From an uncultured Saprospiraceae bacterium (GTDB lineage Bacteria > Bacteroidota > Bacteroidia > Chitinophagales > Saprospiraceae): a DNA stretch of 63,564 bases. Position 1 is the stretch's first letter, and each line of letters starts with the position of its first letter. Made by a program: the position numbers and the translations under genes. This document shows, in pieces, positions 9,864 to 19,485 of this stretch. The notes under the pieces were generated by a model that worked only from the letters and a program-made list of their open reading frames with translations, searched no databases and was not told the DNA's origin. The stretch is from the NCBI GenBank assembly GCA_938001865.1, contig CALLAW010000007.1, forward strand, positions 1-63,564. Reading direction: 5' to 3'.

Positions 9864-12800
9864 TTACTCAACTAGTACCATCTTATTGATCACTCGATCG
9901 TCTCCAACTTTTACCTCTACGATGTATCTTCCTCTTGGATAGTCAGCGACATCTAGATTGTATCTATGCGTACCAAAGTCAGCATCACTCTCTAGTAGTC
10001 TATCAGTGAATATACTCTGACCCAGATCATTGTATATCGATACTGACACGTCTGACCCCCTTGATAAGACACTTACTGTAAGTGTTACATTATTGACAGC
10101 CGGATTAGGGTAGATGCTTGCGAGATTCTCGATCTGTGCACTGTCTCTAACTTGTAGGTATGTGATCTCACTGTAGTTAACTGTGCCATCTATCATCGTC
10201 ATCTTGACTCTATAGTAGTACTGTCCTACAGCTGTTGATTGAGTATCTGTCAGAGAATAATCTGCTTTTTCAGCACTTTGCGTAGAGACTATCTGTCCGA
10301 TGCTTTGGAATACACTAGACTGACCTAGCTTCCTTTCGACTGAGTAATCTACAACATCTGCATCGCTAGTCACTGACCAGTAGACTGTATTCTGATCATT
10401 GTTGCGATCAGCTGTCACTGATAACCAGTCTATTGACAATATAAATGATGAGATCAAACCAGCATCCACGTTAGGTGTATGTTGTCCCGGACTTGCCTTG
10501 AATGTAGGCGTCGTATTGATACCATGAGAGTGATCTACATCACTATCCTTATCATCAGATGTCGCATTAGCAGTAGTCGCTGCATAACCATTTGGTGGTT
10601 GTATCTCGATATAGTACTCGTCATCTTTGAGGTAATCAGCTATATAAGTACCATCTGCCTCTGTCACGAGATTATTGACTTCTAATCCTTGTCTGTTGTA
10701 GACTTTTACAGTGATACCTCCTGCACCTGGCTCACTCGCTTCTTGTTGGCCATTCCTGTTGGAATCATACCATACTCTATCTCCAAGAGTCGCTTGAGGG
10801 TAGTAACCAGCACCTAAGTCACACTTAGAATCTCCACTTCTTAGAGTTATGATACTCGTAGTACCTGGACCATTTGCATCTGTGACATCACTATCTATTG
10901 CATCATTACCTGCATTAGGCAACGCTGTCACTAGGCCAAATGGTGGTATGATATACTCCACATAGTACATTCCTGGAGGTACACACATCTTCCAATATCC
11001 ATCATCTGATGGCGTACCAGGCTTGTGACCTGTGAACTGGACGTCATAGAGCTCATAGCTATTCCCATCAAATCGATAGACATGTACTTTGATCCCGTTG
11101 AGACCATTCTCGATATCATCCCAGACACTATTCTGATTAGTATCATACCAGACGAGCTCTCCGAGAGGCACACATTCGTAGAGACCTGCATCTATAGTAA
11201 GATCTACCTCACCTGGACTCAATGTCACAGTCGAAGTCGTACCGACACCATTACTATCATTGACATTACTATCTACTAGATTATTGTCTCCTACATTAGA
11301 TGATGTGAACGAGTATCCACTAGGTTCATAGAATCTGACATAGTATTGACCAGGCTCGAGTCCTTCGAATAAGTAGAATCCAGCACTATCAGTATATGTA
11401 ATACCATCGATTACACCATTGTTATTGTAGAGCTCTACTCTTACTCCTTCGATTCCAGGCTCATTAAGATCTTGTATACCATCACCATCTATGTCTTCCC
11501 AGACATAATTACCCAAGCTTGCTAACAATTCTACAGGCTCGATATTGAGGTTAGTGACTGTTGGGTCGTCTGGGTTATTATCACCATTTTGGTCAAAGTT
11601 GAATGGATTGAATGGATCATCAGAGAAATCACTCACTGTATTACCATTACGATCAAATCCTTGGACTGTAGCTACATTGGTTACTTGACCATTCGCAATA
11701 TCTGATGGAAGTAATGTATACTCTGCAGTGAAGCTTGTCATATCGCAAGCAATCCCGCTCCCAGTACCTGCAAGCATTTCTATCGGTCCTCCAGAGACAC
11801 TTACGAGAGGATCCATTACTGTGATATTCGTCACATCTTCTGGCCCATCGTTGCATACTGTGAATGTATAAGTGATTGTCTCACCAGCTTGGGCATAACC
11901 ATCATTATTTGCATCATTAAATGTTCCAATCTTCTCTATTGAGATTGCCGCTGTACTTGTACCACTATCCGTGTTGAATGTAGTGATTGTTGGGTCATCC
12001 GGCTCACCATCTCCATTAGCGTCAAAGTTATTTCCATTATTAGGGTCATCAGAGTTATCTGCTACTTGGATGCCGTTAGGTGTCGTACCTGTCGCAGTTG
12101 CAATATTGGTTACTTGGCCTGAGCTGATATCATTCTGCCCTAGAGTATATGACGATGTCAATACTACACTACAACTACCCGATGTACCGCTTGGACTCAA
12201 GCTAGCTATGGATGCACTAACTGGAGCTATTGGATCAAAAATTGATATTCCATTTACTTGAGTATCACCAGTATTACAGACTACAAAGCTGTACGTAATC
12301 GTCTCACCTACTTGACCGAACCCATCATTGTTCTCATCATTGAATACCCCTGACTTAGTCAAGCTGATACTTGGATTGTCTCCTACCCCTGGGTCTTCCC
12401 CGTTGAGCATTACTATTGAAGCATTAGACTGGTCTGAGACGCTTTCATTCTCACCATCTACTCCATTTGCGGTTGCGATATTGACTACTTGGCCATTATC
12501 TATATCATTCTGAGTAATGGAGTATACTGCAGATAATGAGAAATTGCAACTCACCCCACTCCCTGTAGCTACTGGCAAGCTAGAAATGCTCCCTGGTACG
12601 TCGACGATGAGATCATCTATTGTAATATTAAATACATCAGCATCTCCATCATTACAGACTCTGAATGTATATAAGATCGTCTCACCTACTTGGGCAAATC
12701 CATCAGAGTTCTCGTCATTGAAAAATCCTGTCTTAGTAATATCGATACTTGGAGAATTGATAACCACTGTCTCTATATTGAGTGGTGTGACATCAACATT

Positions 12801-13712
12801 GGACTGATCTACTACTGTTACTCCTTGCGGTGTAGTACCAGATACATTAGCTACATTGACTACTTCTCCATTATCTAGATCTTGCTGGTCTAGAGTATAG
12901 ACTGCACTGAATGCCGTCGTATTACAATTGACACCTGCAGCACTTGCATTCAAGCTGATGGAGCCACTTACTGGTACCAATATATCAGTTACCGAGATAT
13001 TGTTCAATCTGACATCTCCTGTGTTACATACTGTAAATGAGTATGTTATCGTCTCACCTACTTGGGCAAATCCATCATTATTCGAATCGTTAAGTACACT
13101 TGATTTGGTGATTGATATTCCTGGGTTTTCTATAGGGTCTGGTGCTTCTGTCAGTGGAGTGATTACAGTATTACTTGTACCTGAGATAGGGTTACCAGCA
13201 GCGTCAAATGCATTGACAAATCCTGTATTGGATACTTGTCCACTCTGGATGTCACTCCCCATAATCGTGTAGACAGTACTAAATGTAGTTGCATCACATG
13301 AAGTACTTCCTGTCATGGGCATACCACTACCAGTCATGGCTGGCAAAAATGGAATAGCCCCTCCTACAGGTGACAATGGATCATTCACTGTTACATTGAA
13401 TAAATCTTCAGATCCGTCATTGCAGACAGTAAATGTATAAGTGATCGTCTCTCCTGCTTGTGCAAATCCATCATTATTCTGATCATTAAATGTACCAGCC
13501 TTAGTAATAGTAATGCTACACCCACTCCCTGTGAGTACAGACGAATACGATGATTGCGACTGAGCTAATGGATTGACGACAAACTTCTCTATAAACTCTT
13601 TAGAGATAGCATTGATATCATATCCATCTATACTATTCCCTGACAGAGGATTAGTGATACAGACAGATAAGATAGTCCAAAATAGAAATAAGTAAATCTT
13701 TGAAGTCTTCAT
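9864..13712 (-). CDS. Giant T9SS surface protein with five DUF11-type repeats and three SdrD_B domains
   Basis: A 1282-aa exported protein. I start at the ATG at 13712 (MKTSKIYLFLFWTILSVC), which gives a proper signal peptide; an upstream in-frame start at 13766 would bury it behind 18 residues. After the leader come five tandem DUF11-type modules, each opening with a calcium-loop-like motif: FNDQNNDGFAQAGETITY, LNDSNNDGFAQVGETITY, FNDENSDGFAQVGETILY, FNDENNDGFGQVGETITY and FNDANNDGYAQAGETITY. Three SdrD_B domains follow (LGNYVWEDIDGDGIQD, LGELVWYDTNQNSVWD, LGDRVWYDSNRNGQQE), then a fibronectin-like segment and a type A sorting domain from ASIYPNPAVNN. Likely a calcium-stabilised, rod-like surface adhesin. 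Same overall plan as the downstream giant gene, without its N-terminal blocks. Confidence 0.92.
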   Translation of the reverse strand: MKTSKIYLFLFWTILSVCITNPLSGNSIDGYDINAISKEFIEKFVVNPLAQSQSSYSSVLTGSGCSITITKAGTFNDQNNDGFAQAGETITYTFTVCNDGSEDLFNVTVNDPLSPVGGAIPFLPAMTGSGMPMTGSTSCDATTFSTVYTIMGSDIQSGQVSNTGFVNAFDAAGNPISGTSNTVITPLTEAPDPIENPGISITKSSVLNDSNNDGFAQVGETITYSFTVCNTGDVRLNNISVTDILVPVSGSISLNASAAGVNCNTTAFSAVYTLDQQDLDNGEVVNVANVSGTTPQGVTVVDQSNVDVTPLNIETVVINSPSIDITKTGFFNDENSDGFAQVGETILYTFRVCNDGDADVFNITIDDLIVDVPGSISSLPVATGSGVSCNFSLSAVYSITQNDIDNGQVVNIATANGVDGENESVSDQSNASIVMLNGEDPGVGDNPSISLTKSGVFNDENNDGFGQVGETITYSFVVCNTGDTQVNGISIFDPIAPVSASIASLSPSGTSGSCSVVLTSSYTLGQNDISSGQVTNIATATGTTPNGIQVADNSDDPNNGNNFDANGDGEPDDPTITTFNTDSGTSTAAISIEKIGTFNDANNDGYAQAGETITYTFTVCNDGPEDVTNITVMDPLVSVSGGPIEMLAGTGSGIACDMTSFTAEYTLLPSDIANGQVTNVATVQGFDRNGNTVSDFSDDPFNPFNFDQNGDNNPDDPTVTNLNIEPVELLASLGNYVWEDIDGDGIQDLNEPGIEGVRVELYNNNGVIDGITYTDSAGFYLFEGLEPGQYYVRFYEPSGYSFTSSNVGDNNLVDSNVNDSNGVGTTSTVTLSPGEVDLTIDAGLYECVPLGELVWYDTNQNSVWDDIENGLNGIKVHVYRFDGNSYELYDVQFTGHKPGTPSDDGYWKMCVPPGMYYVEYIIPPFGLVTALPNAGNDAIDSDVTDANGPGTTSIITLRSGDSKCDLGAGYYPQATLGDRVWYDSNRNGQQEASEPGAGGITVKVYNRQGLEVNNLVTEADGTYIADYLKDDEYYIEIQPPNGYAATTANATSDDKDSDVDHSHGINTTPTFKASPGQHTPNVDAGLISSFILSIDWLSVTADRNNDQNTVYWSVTSDADVVDYSVERKLGQSSVFQSIGQIVSTQSAEKADYSLTDTQSTAVGQYYYRVKMTMIDGTVNYSEITYLQVRDSAQIENLASIYPNPAVNNVTLTVSVLSRGSDVSVSIYNDLGQSIFTDRLLESDADFGTHRYNLDVADYPRGRYIVEVKVGDDRVINKMVLVE

Positions 13713-13740
13713 GTAAACTGAGTATAAATTAATATTGATG

Positions 13741-13760
13741 CTAGTGATATTGATCACTAG
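13741..13760. repeat. Perfect 8-4-8 inverted repeat upstream of the giant gene
   Basis: CTAGTGAT-ATTG-ATCACTAG, 29 nt upstream of the ATG at 13712. The position suits an operator or a 5'-leader hairpin. The half-site CTAGTGA/TCACTAG recurs in the hairpin after ftsK (45744-45769), probably by chance. Confidence 0.4.
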
Positions 13761-13799
13761 ACACATCCATAATATCTATTTATTCTCAGGTGGAAGGTG

Positions 13800-13821
13800 C
13801 ACGTATACTTACGCATACGTG
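13800..13821 (-). terminator. Short inverted repeat after the DUF1501/DUF1800 operon
   Basis: CACGTAT (13800-13806) and ATACGTG (13815-13821) with an 8-nt loop, about 95 nt past the last gene of the operon. There is no clear T-tract. A weak terminator or regulatory dyad for the next gene are both possible. Confidence 0.3.
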
Positions 13822-13915
13822 TAAGGAAGGTGACATAAGTCTCTTCTTCCAAGTGCAATAATAAACAAATTATCACTACATATTACAAATATTATTAATA
13901 TTTAACAATCTTTAC

Positions 13916-14575
13916 CTAATTACAAGGATGATTATCTACCTTTAGTATTGCTCCTGCATTACTCATAAATCCTGGTAAGAGGATTACCTCATCCTCACCA
14001 AAGAGATAGACCTCACTGTCTACGACTCCATTACTTTGCAATCTGATATCTGCTGCATAGACTCCTGGTTTGATTGGATCATCGGCGATGAGTAACTCGT
14101 CGTCAGCACAAGGGAAGTCTACCGTCTCTATCTTCAACTCAGAGAGTCCATGACACGATCCACCATGATTGGTCAGTGACGTAATCAGCACATACTTCGC
14201 GGTAACTCCATTGAGATTACCTACTTCTTCTCCTTCGTAGATACCATCATCCTGACCGATCTCCAATGTAAGGTTGGTTACTTCTGTCCACACCTCACCA
14301 TCAACACTGATATCAATCGCTAGTGTACTCGATCCATCATTGAGGTGATCTGGGTCGGCAATATTCCACAAGTAGATATTACCAAGAGCCTTATACTCCT
14401 CTAACTCCAGTTGCAACCAATGTGATACCCCTCTCGTCGGATTGGGACTCTGTGTGGCGGTGCAACTCAGCCATTTGGTATCTGGCGAGGTATTATGTCT
14501 ATCGGGATAGCACTGACCGATCATGCTACTGATCGTCATGAGACTTATGATAAGTGATGTAATGATTCGCTGCAT
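13916..14575 (-). CDS. Exported discoidin-like protein with a coat-hanger-type C-terminus
   Basis: A 219-aa exported protein. A signal peptide (1-20, ending MIGQ) is followed by a galactose-binding/discoidin-like beta-sandwich (about 21-155): WLSCTATQSPNPTRGVSHW, YLWNIADPD, SVDGEVWTEV, YVLITSLTNHGGSCHGLSELKI. The last ~60 residues (YAADIRLQSNGVV to LKVDNHPCN) resemble the 3-coathanger stack module of Bacteroidota exported proteins, not a standard YPNP sorting domain. It is the last gene of a four-gene operon, starting 11 nt after the DUF1501 stop. The first gene of that operon encodes a paralogue with the same discoidin part (QCxPxRxDTSP..WLSC). A role in holding the DUF1501/DUF1800 pair or its cargo at the surface is inference. 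Confidence 0.75.
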   Translation of the reverse strand: MQRIITSLIISLMTISSMIGQCYPDRHNTSPDTKWLSCTATQSPNPTRGVSHWLQLELEEYKALGNIYLWNIADPDHLNDGSSTLAIDISVDGEVWTEVTNLTLEIGQDDGIYEGEEVGNLNGVTAKYVLITSLTNHGGSCHGLSELKIETVDFPCADDELLIADDPIKPGVYAADIRLQSNGVVDSEVYLFGEDEVILLPGFMSNAGAILKVDNHPCN

Positions 14576-14586
14576 TGCTTGTCTGA

Positions 14587-15987
14587 TTAGAGGTTAAGAA
14601 ATCCGTAAGGCATCACACCTGACCCAGAGTCATAGAAGTTACCAATATTAGGAAATATGGTGGCAAGGTCTGATGCATTGACACCAAACCAAAGAGCTAA
14701 TTCTGCAAAATACTCATCAGTACTGATGTCTGGGATCAATACTCCACCACCGACTTCGGCTGGACCATCTAGCTCTAAGGTAGGATATGTACCGTAGATA
14801 CTCCCACCATTGACTCCACCTCCCATGACCATTACATTTGCTCCCCAAGCATGATCTGTTCCATTCCCATTAGAGGTAAGCGTACGGCTAAACTCTGACA
14901 TCGTAAATGTCGATACACAGTCTTGGGTATTGAGCTCCTCCATCGCTAGGTTGAACTCATGCATGGCGTCATTGACCATTTTCATCCGATCAGCATGTGC
15001 TAGGAGTAGCTCATCATGCATATCGAATCCATCTAAGTCGATGAAGAATATCTGTCGATCAAAACTCAGAGTGCTTCTTGCTGCTATCGTCTTGGCTACC
15101 ATGTGCATGCTCTGCGAGAGATCGTTGTCACTAAATGTCACTGTCGTAAATGGCGCTACACCATCAATCGCATCGCTAAACTCTAGATGAGCATCTCTGC
15201 TCACCTTGATGACATCTACATATGTTTGCTTGAATGCATCAGCATAACTTGCTTCTACCATATTATCTGTTGCTAGAGTCTTAGCCATATTGAGCCCATT
15301 GCTCCCGTTATAGCCAAGGATCCCTACACTCCCGTTATATGGATCGATCGCATACTCTACTGTATTGTCTCCTCGCTGGAAGATATTGGCACCATTGAGT
15401 GATACATTCATAGAGATGTTATCATTATTATTCATAGAATCTACGAGGTCAGCTACTTTACCTCCCCATCCGATGTTGACTCTATCATGCGGCACCGAGG
15501 TCTGCCACTGTTGCAACTGATCAGCATGCGAGTAGAGTCCAAGCGGTACATCGACAGTATCATCATAGAATTGTGTCTTAGTGACTGGCTCGATCAGCGT
15601 GCCGACGTTGCTGATAAATGCTAGCTTACTCTCATTAAACAAGGTCTGGATATCACTCATCTCTGGATGCAAGCCATAGTCTACCCCATTGAGTGGCAAG
15701 ATATCACTTGATTCGATTGCAAGATTAGATCGAGTAGTTGCGTAGTGATCGTAAGCTCCACTCTCCGTAGGTATCAACATGTTGAAGCTGTCGTTACCTC
15801 CGCTAAATGTCAAACAAACTAGCGCTTTATAGTCGCCACTCATTACTGTCGAACTATTGGAGATTGCAGCAGCATTCATTGCCTTCAGGTTGAGTAGTGT
15901 ATTGAAGAGTGTGGTACTCCCTATCGCAGCACAACTTGCTTGCGAGATAAATGTCCTTCTATTGATATTATACTTAGGTTTAATCAT
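14587..15987 (-). CDS. DUF1501 protein with Tat-type signal
   Basis: A 466-aa DUF1501 protein, an alkaline-phosphatase-superfamily-like fold whose biochemical role is not settled. The N-terminus has a twin-arginine motif (NRRTFI at residues 9-14) and a hydrophobic stretch (ASCAAIGSTTLF), so export in folded form is expected. Family landmarks: LVCLTFSGGNDSFNMLIP near residue 55, LPLNGVDYGLHPEM, LAFISNVGTLIEP, SHADQLQQWQT, DLDGFDMHDELLLAHADRM, TMSEFSRTLTSNGNGTDHAWGAN and GGVNGGSIYGTYP. All conserved segments are present. It lies 51 nt after the DUF1800 gene on the same strand; pairing of these two families is common in Bacteroidota and Planctomycetes. One partner is Tat-exported and the other Sec-exported. 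Confidence 0.92.
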   Translation of the reverse strand: MIKPKYNINRRTFISQASCAAIGSTTLFNTLLNLKAMNAAAISNSSTVMSGDYKALVCLTFSGGNDSFNMLIPTESGAYDHYATTRSNLAIESSDILPLNGVDYGLHPEMSDIQTLFNESKLAFISNVGTLIEPVTKTQFYDDTVDVPLGLYSHADQLQQWQTSVPHDRVNIGWGGKVADLVDSMNNNDNISMNVSLNGANIFQRGDNTVEYAIDPYNGSVGILGYNGSNGLNMAKTLATDNMVEASYADAFKQTYVDVIKVSRDAHLEFSDAIDGVAPFTTVTFSDNDLSQSMHMVAKTIAARSTLSFDRQIFFIDLDGFDMHDELLLAHADRMKMVNDAMHEFNLAMEELNTQDCVSTFTMSEFSRTLTSNGNGTDHAWGANVMVMGGGVNGGSIYGTYPTLELDGPAEVGGGVLIPDISTDEYFAELALWFGVNASDLATIFPNIGNFYDSGSGVMPYGFLNL

Positions 15988-16038
15988 TAGTCTTATAATT
16001 GTATGATGTGGGAGGTTGAATAAGAAAAAAAGGGTGAA

Positions 16039-17829
16039 CTACTTATCGATCATATAATCAGGGTGGGACATCGTCAAGTAGAGCACTAATACTCCATGCC
16101 AATAGGGACCCCAATCGTAGCTCTCTGTAGCAGTCCTGATCTCTTGTCGCCACTCGTCTGATAGATTACCGTGTGTCAGTAAGATATCGAGCTCATTGAC
16201 TAGACCTTCGATACCTACATCCTCGATTGTCTCTTCTATCCAAGCTTCGTCTATGCTACCTGTACCATTACCGAAGAGCTCTTCGTCCTGCCAATCATAG
16301 TATACAGAGTTCCAGATACTCCAACTGTGGACTTTATTGAGCAGACCCACTGAGGTCAAGGTATTGAAGATTTGAAACTCAGGCGCTACTAGTCCATCAT
16401 CACTGAGCTGTCCACTTGGTGCATGATCAGGCTTATAAAAATTAAATACTGAAGGTGACCACATCGGAAACTGCCCCGTATCGGTTATGAGATCGATTCC
16501 ATTGTTCCAATAATTGCCATTATCTGATGCCACTGGTAAGCTCTTAACTACCTTTGCTAGCGCCAAGATTGGCTCCTTGAGTTTGCCATTAGACGGATCT
16601 TGCACCCAAGCACAATCTCTTGCCTCTGTATCTAGCAAGATGGCTTTGGCTACAGCGAATAAGTCTCCCCTCTCGCCACTTCCATTATCCTCAAATACTT
16701 CTGCTACTCGCTGTACATATGCTGGTGTTGGATTGCTCTTGACTAACCGTTGGATGAGTTGCTTACTGATAAATGGTGCAACATTGTCATGATCAAAGAG
16801 AAAGCCTACAGCATCTATAACATCCTGCATCCCATCTTGTCCGGCTGGGATGACATAGCTACCACCGAGAAGTGTCTTAGTCCCTGTATCGTGAAAGTCT
16901 TGATACATAATCATAGGTACTGAGAGATCAGCTCCCCATAGTCCGAGACCGAAGTAAGGCTCATCAGTCCAGTCTACGTACATATTGATATCACCTGGTC
17001 CTAGTCCAGTGAAGACCTTAGCGAGCTGCTTGATGTCATCATTGTTATAAGTAGGTATCCAATCACCATCTACATCTTGCAGAGGCTCCCCGTCTATCCC
17101 TAGCTCATAGAGTCCAATAGAGAAGAGTTGCATGATTTCTCTTGCAAAGTTCTCGTCTGGGTGGATATTATTAGCTGGATCTTCCTTAGGATTATTGAGG
17201 TGACTCAGGTATGTTCCCATCGCGATATTGATACTTACGGCTTGGAGTAGGTCTTCATAGTTGCCCAGTGCATGAGTCATCAATAGGTCATAATATCGAG
17301 GAACAGTCTCCAAGTAATCTATCAGATTAGAATTCAAAGAAGTGACCAAGATCTGGCTCAGTGCATAAGCCATACGCTGACGGAGGGCATCTTCCTTGGT
17401 CATCATGACCTCAAACCATGCATAGTTAAAGTGAAATCCAAATGGGCCTCCGATCTCATCAGGATCTTCGCCATTTGATACATAGATATTATAGATCTCT
17501 TGCCAGATCTCATCGAGTTGGTCATAGTATGATGAGACAGGAAGGGTCTCTTGATCATCCAACCAGGCTTCGAAGCCAATGTCAAGCACATGCTGTATCT
17601 CGTCCATATCTCCGCCCCAAGCTGCCTGCCCGAGGAATCTTGCAGCTTCCATTTTGTCAGCATCAAGTCCACTCCCATCTATTACTTTAGAGGCTTCATT
17701 ATTGGGTTCTGAGCTACTACTCGTGATCGTAACTCCATCGGTATTACCTGCACCTATATAGTGATCATAGTCCTGAGACCAGGCAAAAGTAGTGACTAAG
17801 AGCATGATGATTGATAGGAATTGTTTCAT
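16039..17829 (-). CDS. DUF1800 protein, exported
   Basis: A 596-aa DUF1800 family protein with a Sec signal peptide (MKQFLSIIMLLVTTFAWSQ). Landmarks: EAARFLGQAAWGGDMDEI (the AxRFLxQAxxG start of the domain), NYAWFEVMMTKEDALRQRMAYALSQILV, HLNNPKEDPANNIHPDENFAREIMQLFSIGLYEL, NDDIKQLAKVFTGL, FHDTGTKTLLGG, ISKQLIQRLVKSNPTPAYVQRVAEVF, KLKEPILALAKVV and WSPSVFNFYKPDH. Length and order fit the family. The function of DUF1800 is not established; it is nearly always next to DUF1501, as here. Between the signal peptide and the domain is an S/T/N-rich linker. It is the second gene of the four-gene operon, 79 nt after the first gene's stop. Confidence 0.92.
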   Translation of the reverse strand: MKQFLSIIMLLVTTFAWSQDYDHYIGAGNTDGVTITSSSSEPNNEASKVIDGSGLDADKMEAARFLGQAAWGGDMDEIQHVLDIGFEAWLDDQETLPVSSYYDQLDEIWQEIYNIYVSNGEDPDEIGGPFGFHFNYAWFEVMMTKEDALRQRMAYALSQILVTSLNSNLIDYLETVPRYYDLLMTHALGNYEDLLQAVSINIAMGTYLSHLNNPKEDPANNIHPDENFAREIMQLFSIGLYELGIDGEPLQDVDGDWIPTYNNDDIKQLAKVFTGLGPGDINMYVDWTDEPYFGLGLWGADLSVPMIMYQDFHDTGTKTLLGGSYVIPAGQDGMQDVIDAVGFLFDHDNVAPFISKQLIQRLVKSNPTPAYVQRVAEVFEDNGSGERGDLFAVAKAILLDTEARDCAWVQDPSNGKLKEPILALAKVVKSLPVASDNGNYWNNGIDLITDTGQFPMWSPSVFNFYKPDHAPSGQLSDDGLVAPEFQIFNTLTSVGLLNKVHSWSIWNSVYYDWQDEELFGNGTGSIDEAWIEETIEDVGIEGLVNELDILLTHGNLSDEWRQEIRTATESYDWGPYWHGVLVLYLTMSHPDYMIDK

Positions 17830-17908
17830 AGATAAGTACTTAGATAATGCGAATAATTCAGTTGACTAATATCGGAGTATGTGCAATCAAAACTCTAATG
17901 GTATACTC

Positions 17909-18661
17909 CTAATTTTTATCTCTCACAACACTGATTTTTTGACAATTACTGGAAAAGTCACCGACAAGACAGATTGTATACATTCCACTCTCTAGAGTAT
18001 TCACATTGAGAGTATGACGCTGCGAGTGCAGGGCAATCGGTGGCATGACTCTCCTCCCGAGTAGATCCATGATGATAATATGCTGCCCACTCCCATCATG
18101 TGCCACTTCGATAGTAATCTCACTCTCAGTCGGATTTGGGAATACCGTAAACCATTTAGCTATAGCGATCTCATCCACATCACTCAGTGCCTCGCCAGTC
18201 TCTATCTTCCACTCACTATACCCGTAGCAGTCCCCACCACCATTGTCTAGTAGCGTGATCAAGATGTACCGAGCAGTCACTCCTCCGAAGTCTGGCCCCT
18301 CTACCCCTGCATAGTATGCTGATCCCTCTGAGAGCTCCATCGTATATGTCCCCAGCTCTATCCACTGGTCTTCACCTTCTACTCTGTAGTCTACTGCATA
18401 AGAGGTAATACCATCGGATAATGATGTGATAGAGTTATGATTCCATATCCAACTCGACAACAAGGTATGATTAACACCTAGGTCATAATGAAGCCAATGT
18501 GATACTCCGCGATCTGCATTGGGACTAGTGGTCATGTCACAACTTAACCATCCTGAGTGGGGTGAAGTATCGTACCGATATGGATGACACTGACCTCTCA
18601 GTCCGATCGCTTGTAAGCAAATGAATAAGCAAAAGACATAAGATGCAAGGTGTCGAATCAT
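17909..18661 (-). CDS. Exported discoidin-like protein with T9SS sorting domain
   Basis: A 250-aa exported protein; the start at 18661 (MIRHLASYVFCLFICLQAIG) gives a clean signal peptide, whereas an in-frame upstream start at 18691 does not. The middle (about 25-160) is a discoidin/galactose-binding-like domain (WLSCDMTTSPNADRGVSHW, WIWNHNSITSLSDG, YILITLLDNGGGDCYGYSEWKI). The end is a type A sorting domain (FTVFPNPTESEITIEV to the C-terminus). The discoidin part is clearly paralogous to that of the protein at 13916-14575, but the C-terminal anchor differs. As first gene of the four-gene operon it sits behind the promoter region 18662-18893, shared with a divergent gene. It may bind carbohydrate; no ligand can be assigned. 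Confidence 0.82.
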   Translation of the reverse strand: MIRHLASYVFCLFICLQAIGLRGQCHPYRYDTSPHSGWLSCDMTTSPNADRGVSHWLHYDLGVNHTLLSSWIWNHNSITSLSDGITSYAVDYRVEGEDQWIELGTYTMELSEGSAYYAGVEGPDFGGVTARYILITLLDNGGGDCYGYSEWKIETGEALSDVDEIAIAKWFTVFPNPTESEITIEVAHDGSGQHIIIMDLLGRRVMPPIALHSQRHTLNVNTLESGMYTICLVGDFSSNCQKISVVRDKN

Positions 18662-18893
18662 AGAGTGGCAATCAATAATTGTCAATGTCAAGGACTAAAG
18701 TTAACTCGGAAATTAGAATTCGTATTACTCAATTCAAGAAAAAATTAACTATTCGCAGATACTCAATGACTCATCACACTTACTCAACTTAGAGCAGATC
18801 ATCATAGAGTCTCGCTTAGATTTGAGTTATTGATTACCTCTGATAAAGTATGATTGATTGTGTAATCACCACTTAATCTTTTCACTTGTGTAA

Positions 18894-19343
18894 ATGTCAA
18901 AGTTTATGAAATATTTCTTTTTTCTCATCGGTTTGCTTCTTACAATCCAGGTCCTAGAAGCACAAACTCAGAGTGCTGATCGTAGTCCAGATTTGATATC
19001 TAGATTAGAGACTACCTACCCCACTCCAAACCATTATCTCGTAACTCCCGCTACAGATCCTATCGAGATGAAATTTACAATCAGTGGGATCTACACTCAA
19101 GGTAAAATGCAGACAATCAAGGCTGATCTCAAGCATCTACTCCATGCTACTAATGACTTAGTTGCTCTTACAAGTCTAGCGATCAACATCGAAAGTAGTG
19201 GCAAGATAGCAGTCAAGCCTCTAGGGAAATTAGATGAGGCAATTATCGAAAATATCAGAGAATACCTCGACCTGTATGACTGGGATTACCTTCATGAAAT
19301 CATGACTGTTGACATCCTGATTCGAATTGACAAAGAGGTATAA
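18894..19343 (+). CDS. Small exported protein of unknown function
   Basis: A 149-aa product with a signal peptide (FFFLIGLLLTIQVLEAQ, cleaved near residue 24) and a ~125-residue soluble part. I do not recognise the family. The mature part alternates strands and one helix (GIYTQGKMQTIKADLKHLL; SLAINIESSGKIAVKPLGKLDEAIIENIREYL), with the general look of a small periplasmic alpha/beta domain. It has no cysteines, lipobox or sorting domain, so it is probably free in the periplasm. An alternative start is Met5 (18906). It is divergent from the DUF1800 operon and may share regulatory DNA with it. Confidence 0.6.
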   Translation: MSKFMKYFFFLIGLLLTIQVLEAQTQSADRSPDLISRLETTYPTPNHYLVTPATDPIEMKFTISGIYTQGKMQTIKADLKHLLHATNDLVALTSLAINIESSGKIAVKPLGKLDEAIIENIREYLDLYDWDYLHEIMTVDILIRIDKEV

Positions 19344-19485
19344 TATATGGATGACCTAATTCAGTACAATTCATGCAGTAACCAAGGATTGTAATATAAG
19401 ACAGTACACTGAGATCTCAATATGCATTACCTTAGATTTAAATATCGCTAATTGAAAGTCACTAGACATCAAAACTCCTTAGCAG

